From Pseudomonadota bacterium (GTDB lineage: Bacteria > Pseudomonadota > Alphaproteobacteria > Rhizobiales > Hyphomicrobiaceae), in assembly GCA_023410905.1 (NCBI GenBank), contig JAEYPL010000093.1, forward strand, positions 1-11,939: 11,939 bases of DNA. Reading direction: 5' to 3'. Position numbers and translations under genes: made by a program. The notes under the pieces were generated by a model, which worked only from the letters and a program-made list of their open reading frames with translations, was not told where the DNA came from and made no database searches. This document shows, piece after piece, positions 6,936 through 11,939 of the stretch. How positions within the stretch are numbered: position 1 is the stretch's first letter; each line of letters opens with the position of its first letter.

Positions 6936-8219
6936 CTACTCGAACATCACGGTCGCCACGTAGTCCAACTTGCGATTGTTGTTCGTGCGCGGCAACAGCG
7001 TGTTGATGAGGTAGGAAGTCGGTGAATAGTTGTCGGGCACTTGCGACCGGAAGGCCGCGCTGGCAACCAACGTCTGTGCGCGCCGCCATCCGCCGGCTGC
7101 AGCGTTCTTGTAGTAGTCCTTCAACGGCGTGAAGCGCGGCGCCATCTCTTTCGCAACGGTCTGATGACCGGATGACATGCGCGCAAGGGACTTCGGATTC
7201 TCGACGAAGATCGAATCCACCAGCGGGTCGCGCTTGTCGGCCGGCAGCTTCAAAGAGTCGATGACCATCAACGGGCCTTCGCCGAGGCCTACCTTGGCCC
7301 GCGTCGTGCGCGTCGACATGAACGTGCCTGTCGCCGGCAACGGCTCCATGAGCGGCGAGACGCAGGACGGAATGCGGCTCTGCTTGAAGCTGTCGCCCGT
7401 CTTGGCAGGATCGCAGTTCCTCAGCGCGAGGATGGACCACACGAACTCCGAACAAAACATGCTCGTCTGCCCCGCCGGGTTCTGCCCGAGGCCGAGGCGC
7501 GCCAGATGCTGCACGAAGTCGAGCGGACGGCCGGAGCGGTACTTCGGCGCGTTGTAGTCGTCGTTGAAGCTGATCTGCGCCGGATAGATCTTCTTGGCTT
7601 GCTGGTTGATCCGCATCGCCCAGGCGAGGATCGCGGCACGCTGCGCATCAGTCAGGCCGCGCGGCCGGATGATGTGAATGAACTTGAGCGTGCGGTAGTG
7701 CTCGCTGTCGAAGTTGCCCGCGTAATTTCCGCCGAGATACTCGGCATTGAGCGGAATATCGAGCTGGCGCGCGACACCATCCCGCACATAGGCAATGCCG
7801 GTGTGGCTGATGCCCATCTGGATGTTCGGGTAGGCGCCGCCACCGCCCCACTCGGGCCTGAACGTCAGGATGATGTCGCCGGTCTGGATGAGACCGCTCT
7901 TCGCCATGCGCGCACCGAAGCCCGACCGCTTCGCCACGATCAGGCGCAGACCGACATCCCCCTGCGCGCCCTTGGCATCAGGATGCTTGAAGTCGATGAG
8001 CCGGTCCGTCGTGTTGATGTTCTTCGGCAGCGTCAGCCGGGCGCTCGCGGGCACGGCCAGATAGACCGGCATGTCGAGCCGGCGCGCCATGTCCTGGTTG
8101 GTTTTCTCATTATAGGTGAACTCCGCGGCCCAGAGCGGCGCGGCGGACACTGCGAGACCAACCGCCGTCGTGACGGCAGCGACGCGCAAGAGGAGCGCGG
8201 TAAAAGGCTTCCCGGACAT
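6936..8219 (-). CDS. Exported permuted NlpC/P60 (YaeF/YiiX-type) papain-fold protein
   Basis: A 427-residue protein starting at ATG 8219 with an excellent GGAGGGA site. Residues 1-32 are a Sec signal peptide ending near PLWAA. GDIIL (114-118) followed by ISHTGIAYV (His139) and later SMFCSEFVW (Cys256) give the order His-then-Cys of the circularly permuted NlpC/P60 class (YaeF/YiiX/poxvirus G6R type). The His and Cys are the expected catalytic pair. Members act as amidases, peptidases or acyl-bond hydrolases; this one would act in the periplasm, but on what substrate is unknown. About 170 residues after the Cys (257-427) form an extension I do not recognise, containing further Cys at 269 and 286. 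It sits between an SLC13 permease and an M19 peptidase gene, each probably transcribed separately. Fold confidence is good; the annotation of activity is inference. Confidence 0.8.
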   Translation of the reverse strand: MSGKPFTALLLRVAAVTTAVGLAVSAAPLWAAEFTYNEKTNQDMARRLDMPVYLAVPASARLTLPKNINTTDRLIDFKHPDAKGAQGDVGLRLIVAKRSGFGARMAKSGLIQTGDIILTFRPEWGGGGAYPNIQMGISHTGIAYVRDGVARQLDIPLNAEYLGGNYAGNFDSEHYRTLKFIHIIRPRGLTDAQRAAILAWAMRINQQAKKIYPAQISFNDDYNAPKYRSGRPLDFVQHLARLGLGQNPAGQTSMFCSEFVWSILALRNCDPAKTGDSFKQSRIPSCVSPLMEPLPATGTFMSTRTTRAKVGLGEGPLMVIDSLKLPADKRDPLVDSIFVENPKSLARMSSGHQTVAKEMAPRFTPLKDYYKNAAAGGWRRAQTLVASAAFRSQVPDNYSPTSYLINTLLPRTNNNRKLDYVATVMFE

Positions 8220-8294
8220 ACTTCCCTCCGTGCGTTAACCCTGCTCCCTCTAGCATCTTTGAGGCAGCGGCCAAACGCCGAGGCGCCAGCTATC

Positions 8295-8312
8295 CACGTC
8301 CCATAGGACGTG
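8295..8312. repeat. Inverted repeat between the SLC13 and NlpC/P60-like genes
   Basis: CACGTCC-CATA-GGACGTG is a perfect 7-base inverted repeat with a 4-base loop, 35 bases past the SLC13 stop and 75-93 bases before the next start. No T tract follows on the - strand, so it could equally be a weak terminator hairpin or an operator for the downstream gene. Confidence 0.3.
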
Positions 8313-8346
8313 TGGCACGGAGAGCACGGAATCGGGTGGAAGCGGG

Positions 8347-10113
8347 CTAAAAGGGCCAGAAGACGGGAATGAAGATCACACCCAGCAGCCAGAAAATGAG
8401 GTTGAGGGGCAGGCCAACTTTGATGAAATCGACAAATCGGTAGCCGCCTGCGCTGTAGACCATCGTATTGGTCTGATATCCCACCGGCGTCGCAAAACTC
8501 GTCGAAGCCGCGAATGTTACCGCGATGAGGAAGGGTGTGGGATCGACGCCCAGCATCTTGGCGAGAGACATGCCGATGGGCGTGAGCAGCACGGCCGCCG
8601 CCGCGTTGCTCATGATCTCAGACAGCAGCAGGGCAACGAGGTACATGACGGCGAGGACGACGAAAGGTCCAAGCTCGCGAACCTGCCCGATGGTGTGCTC
8701 GACGAGAAAGGCTGCGGCACCCGTCTGGCTCATGGCGATGCCTAGAGGCATCAGGCCGGCGAGCAGGATGATAATCCGCCAGTCGATGGCCTCGTAGACT
8801 TCGTCGGCCTTGAGACATCCGCTCAGCACCATCGCAACGGCACCGAGCACGGATGTAATGACGATCGGCACCCATCCGATTGCCGACACGCCGATCACGA
8901 GGACCATGATCAGGAGCGCGATCATGGGACGCCAACTGTCGGATTTGCTGGCCTCGCGCTCGGTCATAACGATCACATTCGCGTCGCGGCGCAGCCCGGG
9001 CATTTCCGTTTCCGGCGTGATCATCAGCAGGATGTCGCCGACGTTGAGCGTCACGTCTTTCAGTTTCTCACGGAGAATCTGACCGCGACGATGTATGGCG
9101 AGCACCGTCGCATTGTGCTGCCAGCGAATATCCAACGTCGCCAGGCTGCTGCCCGCAATGCGCGAATTCGGCGCGATCATCACCTCCGTAAGAACCTGAT
9201 CGGCGTCCTGAAACTGGCGCGCGCGAAGCTTGAACTCGGGCTCGATCTCCAGCCCGGTGTTTTTCCTCAGATCATCGAGCTTGGACCAGTCGCCGCGCGC
9301 GAGCAGCACGTCTCCTTCCTCCAGGAGCTGCGATCGCGGCGACCACACTTTTTCATCGCCCCTCAGAAGCTCGAGCACGAATACGCCGTGCTCCTCGCCG
9401 AGCTTGGCTTCTCCAACCGACGTGCCGATCAGCGACGATCCGGGCATGACGCGAAGCTCGGTGATGTATTTGCCGAGTTCATAATTCTCGACGAGCTCGG
9501 AGGTCCGCGTGTCGGGCAGCAGCCAATAGCCGATCGTCAGAAGATAGAGACAGCCCGCCGCCATGCAGATGATGCCGAGAGGCGTGAACTCGAACATGCT
9601 GAAGCCCGGATGTCCGAGGTCCTTGGCCATGGAGTTGACCAGCAGGTTCGTCGACGTGCCGACCAAGGTGCAAACGCCGGCCATCTGCGAGACATAGGAC
9701 AAGGGGATCAGCGCCTTCGACGCCGAGATGCCGATGGCAGCGGTCGCCGAGATGACGATGGGCATAAAGACGGCGACGACCGCCGTATTGTTCACGAAGG
9801 GCGCGACAACCGCGAGCACACCAAAGAGCGTCAGCAGAAACAGTAAGGGCTGCTTTGTGCGGCTGAGCATTCGGCCAATGCCCGAGAGCGCGCCGCTTTT
9901 CTGAAGCCCCGCGGCAAGGACGAACATCGCCGCCACGGTGATCGTCGCCTGGCTGCTGAAGCCGCTGATTGCCTGCTCCACGTTGACGAGCCCGAGCACC
10001 GCGAGGCTCGTCAGCACCAACAATGCCACCGCATCCATGCGGAGTTTCTCGGTGGCGAACAGAACGATAGCCGAGAGGGAAATCAAGAGAACGAGTACGA
10101 TCTCGATCGTCAT
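8347..10113 (-). CDS. SLC13-family permease with two cytoplasmic TrkA-C domains
   Basis: The start is placed at ATG 10113 (588 residues), where the first membrane helix begins at once (MTIEIVLVLLISLSAIVLFA). An upstream in-frame ATG at 10167 would add 18 polar residues not typical of the family. Residues about 1-200 hold the first membrane half, with NNT (108-110) before VVAVFMPIV and GTSTN (152-156). Residues about 210-290 and 298-385 are two TrkA-C (RCK_C) modules (for example GSSLIGTSVGEAKLG, NSRIAGSSLATLDIR). Residues about 397-588 are the second membrane half, with SNA (502-504) and the signature FATPVGYQTNTMVYSAGGYRF (540-560). The pair of motifs matches the SNT-type substrate hairpins of Na+-coupled dicarboxylate/sulfate carriers (SLC13/DASS). 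The TrkA-C domains may sense a ligand such as a nucleotide. The transported anion cannot be inferred. The gene is 121 bases from the hydrolase gene upstream. Confidence 0.93.
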   Translation of the reverse strand: MTIEIVLVLLISLSAIVLFATEKLRMDAVALLVLTSLAVLGLVNVEQAISGFSSQATITVAAMFVLAAGLQKSGALSGIGRMLSRTKQPLLFLLTLFGVLAVVAPFVNNTAVVAVFMPIVISATAAIGISASKALIPLSYVSQMAGVCTLVGTSTNLLVNSMAKDLGHPGFSMFEFTPLGIICMAAGCLYLLTIGYWLLPDTRTSELVENYELGKYITELRVMPGSSLIGTSVGEAKLGEEHGVFVLELLRGDEKVWSPRSQLLEEGDVLLARGDWSKLDDLRKNTGLEIEPEFKLRARQFQDADQVLTEVMIAPNSRIAGSSLATLDIRWQHNATVLAIHRRGQILREKLKDVTLNVGDILLMITPETEMPGLRRDANVIVMTEREASKSDSWRPMIALLIMVLVIGVSAIGWVPIVITSVLGAVAMVLSGCLKADEVYEAIDWRIIILLAGLMPLGIAMSQTGAAAFLVEHTIGQVRELGPFVVLAVMYLVALLLSEIMSNAAAAVLLTPIGMSLAKMLGVDPTPFLIAVTFAASTSFATPVGYQTNTMVYSAGGYRFVDFIKVGLPLNLIFWLLGVIFIPVFWPF

Positions 10114-10234
10114 ATGTGGGTGCCCCGTCGCCCTTCCCGCCAGCGTGCCTAATGCGCGAGAGGGCAAAAACGTTGCATCGAGACGATATCGGATCGCATA
10201 AGTTTTTCCGTCTATCGCGAGGCGTGGTGCTCCC

Positions 10235-11041
10235 CTAGCGCCTGACTTCGCCGATCCACGCCTTCACGACATCGACGCCGCCATAGCTGTCGAGATCGAT
10301 ATGGCGTCCCTCGGGAAAGACGACGATCTTCTTCGGCTCGCGGGCCAGAGCGTGCAGCCGTTGTCCCATTTCCAGCGGGATGACCTGATCGCGCGCACCA
10401 TGCAGGATGAGCAGCGGCGCGTTGATCGCGGCTATGTGCTTGTCGCTCTCGTAGCGGTCGACCATCAACCAGCGCAGCGGCAGGATCGGATAGGCCTTCG
10501 CGCCGACTTCCACGATCGATGTATAGGGCGCATCGAGAATGACGCCCGCGACCGGCACGCTCGCCGCGAGCTGCACCGCAACGCCCGAGCCTAGCGACTC
10601 GCCGTAGAGGAAAATGTCCGACGGCTTGAGCCCCTGCCTGATGAGGTAATCATAGGCAAGGCGCGCATCGGCGATGTTGTGGGCTTCGGTCGGACTACCG
10701 GTGCTGCCGCTATAGCCGCGGTAGGACATCACGAAGATGCCGAAGCCCGCTTGCTGATAGCGGCCAAAGCGCCCGGCGCGATTTGCGAGCCCGCCGCCAT
10801 TGCCATGAAAGTAGAGAATGGTGGGCGCTCCCGGCGGCGCGGGCGTCGACCACGCGATAACGCGCTGGCCGTCGGCCGTCGGCAGCTCGACCTCACGAAA
10901 ACCCTCCAGCCCCGCAGCAGCAGGCGCGACGCGCGTCGCGTTCGGAAAGTACGTGAACTTGCGTTGCGCAAAATACGCGACGGCAATGATCGCCAGGTAG
11001 GCGAGCGCCACGTACAGGAGAATTTTGATCACGCCTGTCAT
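10235..11041 (-). CDS. Membrane-anchored alpha/beta hydrolase
   Basis: Start is assigned to ATG 11041 (268 residues) because a membrane anchor begins there (KILLYVALAYLAIIAVAYFA, residues 6-25). The frame stays open further upstream, but that stretch overlaps the crotonase gene and is low-complexity. The core carries the oxyanion motif HGNGGG (79-84), nucleophile GESLG (Ser149), acid LHGARDQ (Asp218) and histidine EGRH (His247), the complete Ser-Asp-His triad of the alpha/beta hydrolase superfamily (similar in plan to BEM46/ABHD13). Members hydrolyse esters, amides or thioesters; the substrate is unknown. It starts 11 bases after the crotonase stop with only a weak GGAT ribosome site, implying translational coupling. 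Its membrane tether and partner gene suggest lipid or acyl-thioester metabolism as a guess only. Confidence 0.9.
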   Translation of the reverse strand: MTGVIKILLYVALAYLAIIAVAYFAQRKFTYFPNATRVAPAAAGLEGFREVELPTADGQRVIAWSTPAPPGAPTILYFHGNGGGLANRAGRFGRYQQAGFGIFVMSYRGYSGSTGSPTEAHNIADARLAYDYLIRQGLKPSDIFLYGESLGSGVAVQLAASVPVAGVILDAPYTSIVEVGAKAYPILPLRWLMVDRYESDKHIAAINAPLLILHGARDQVIPLEMGQRLHALAREPKKIVVFPEGRHIDLDSYGGVDVVKAWIGEVRR

Positions 11042-11052
11042 GCTCAATCCGA

Positions 11053-11868
11053 TCAGCGTCCCCGAAAGCGCGCCGGCCGGCGCTCGAGGAATGCAGCAAT
11101 GCCCTCCGCGCTGTCCTCGCTCGTGGTCGTCAGCATGAACTGGTCGAGATCCATGTGGCTCGCGAGATCGTCGAGCGCGCCTGAAAGCCGATTGACGGTC
11201 ATCTTGGTCATCTTGACGGGAAGTGGTGGCTCGGCCGCCAAACGTCCAGCGAGCGCCATTGCCGCAGTCAGCGCGCTGCCATTCTCCGCCAGATGCTCGA
11301 CGAGACCCCACTCATAGGCCTGCTCGGCGTAGATGCGCTCGGAAGCCAGCATGACGGCCTGTTTCGTGCGTGCCGGCCCCATGAGTTGCAGCATCCGCGG
11401 GATCGATCCCCAGCTCATGTTCATGCCGAGATCGACCTCGGGAATGCGGAAATGTGCGCCGCGCGCCGTCACGCGAAAATCGAGCGATACCGCCAGCGCC
11501 ACGCCACCGCCAATGCAGAAGCCCTCGATGGCCGCGATCGTCACCTGCTCCATCTCGTACCACGCGCGGCACATGCGCGGGCCGATCGCAATCGAGCGCC
11601 GCAACGCGCCGAGCCCCTCGCCTGCCATGGCCTTGCGCTCGCCATCCTTGAGATCGAAGCCCGCCGAGAACGCGCGCGCATTTCCCGTGAGCACGACGAC
11701 GGACGTCTCGATATCATCCTCGAAGGAGCGCGCAGCCTCGCGAAGCTGCCGCATAGCCGCGGGCGAGAGCGCATTGATGCCGTCGCCGCGATCGAACCGC
11801 ACGAGCGCGACGCGCCCATCCGGCCCGAGCCCGCGCTCGATGCTCACGTAGTTTCCGTCATCAGCCAT
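11053..11868 (-). CDS. Crotonase-fold enoyl-CoA hydratase/isomerase family protein
   Basis: A 271-residue protein. ATG 11868 is favoured over GTG 11877 because GAGGAG at 11877-11882 is correctly spaced (8 bases) for the ATG but overlaps the GTG. The crotonase oxyanion-hole loops are present: AFSAGFDL (66-73) and FCIGGGVAL (117-125, with the Gly121 region). In the classical hydratase the glutamate of GGGCEL and that of the following PE motif (rat Glu144 and Glu164) are catalytic. Here the first is Ala124 (GGGVAL) and the second is retained (Glu144 in RIPEVDLG). This pattern is more like enoyl-CoA isomerases or other superfamily members than a true hydratase. The reaction probably involves an acyl-CoA thioester in the cytoplasm. 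It is the first gene of a tight pair with the downstream alpha/beta hydrolase. Family confidence is high; specific activity is uncertain. Confidence 0.94.
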   Translation of the reverse strand: MADDGNYVSIERGLGPDGRVALVRFDRGDGINALSPAAMRQLREAARSFEDDIETSVVVLTGNARAFSAGFDLKDGERKAMAGEGLGALRRSIAIGPRMCRAWYEMEQVTIAAIEGFCIGGGVALAVSLDFRVTARGAHFRIPEVDLGMNMSWGSIPRMLQLMGPARTKQAVMLASERIYAEQAYEWGLVEHLAENGSALTAAMALAGRLAAEPPLPVKMTKMTVNRLSGALDDLASHMDLDQFMLTTTSEDSAEGIAAFLERRPARFRGR

Positions 11869-11876
11869 GGCACGCA

Positions 11877-11882
11877 CTCCTC
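11877..11882 (-). promoter_or_regulatory. Shine-Dalgarno deciding the crotonase start
   Basis: GAGGAG on the - strand is 8 bases from ATG 11868. It directly abuts the alternative GTG at 11875-11877, which is too close for initiation, so the ATG is preferred. Confidence 0.6.
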
Positions 11883-11939
11883 GATGCGATCGCGGCGAGC
11901 ACGGGACACGAGAACGCGAGATCGATCAAGCAAAAGAAA

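Noticed and set aside
5968..6963. Long + strand open frame antisense to the M19 gene
   Set aside because: It is antisense to a gene with clear M19 motifs, its product is Arg/Leu-rich without motifs, and it has no supporting ribosome site.
7506..8306. Long + strand open frame antisense to the NlpC/P60-like gene
   Set aside because: It is an antisense shadow with no recognisable domain; the opposite strand has a signal peptide, catalytic residues and a strong ribosome site.
9091..9846. + strand open frame antisense to the SLC13 gene
   Set aside because: The reverse strand encodes clear membrane and TrkA-C segments; this frame is a charged, motif-free mirror.
11042..11311. Upstream extension of the alpha/beta hydrolase frame
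   Set aside because: It overlaps the crotonase gene in another frame, is Arg/Gly-rich and lacks similarity, whereas the ATG at 11041 begins directly before a membrane anchor.

Overview
The window is GC-rich, densely coding chromosomal DNA, with the genes in one direction except at the left edge. Gene content and protein style suggest an alphaproteobacterium, probably Hyphomicrobiales-like. The clues are a TPR plus SPOR envelope protein beside glmS, an NMT1/THI5-like binding protein, a Tat-exported M19 peptidase and an SLC13 permease with TrkA-C domains. This placement is inferred from gene content, not from a marker gene.

Layout, left to right. A kinase-like gene (1-753, + strand) enters from outside the window. 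It converges on a block of nine genes, all on the - strand. In transcription order (right to left) these are: a crotonase-fold protein (11053-11868); a membrane-anchored alpha/beta hydrolase (10235-11041, 11 bases after the crotonase stop); an SLC13-type permease with two TrkA-C domains (8347-10113); an exported permuted NlpC/P60-like protein (6936-8219); a Tat-exported M19 dipeptidase-like protein (5791-6867); a signal-less NMT1-type substrate-binding protein (4656-5546); a small NTF2-like protein (4252-4626); glmS (2156-3976); and an exported TPR/SPOR protein (797-2041).

Likely transcription units are crotonase with hydrolase, and NMT1-like with NTF2-like. A hairpin plus T-rich stretch at 4182-4205 probably ends the latter. 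Another at 6899-6924 probably ends the NlpC/P60-like gene. glmS and the SPOR gene are 114 bases apart; each may be transcribed alone or together. No gap between genes exceeds 300 bases. The largest (3977-4251, 275 bases, and 5547-5790, 244 bases) hold only the small inverted repeats listed. No tRNA, rRNA, CRISPR array, insertion sequence or phage gene was seen.

Functional theme: several products act on the envelope or peptidoglycan (GlmS makes glucosamine-6-phosphate; SPOR domains bind denuded glycan; the NlpC/P60-like and M19 proteins are exported hydrolase types). The rest are general metabolism or transport. I see ordinary chromosomal content and no clear novel multi-gene system. The points worth a second look are departures from family consensus in the crotonase, the M19 protein and the NMT1-like protein, and a palindrome in the glmS leader.
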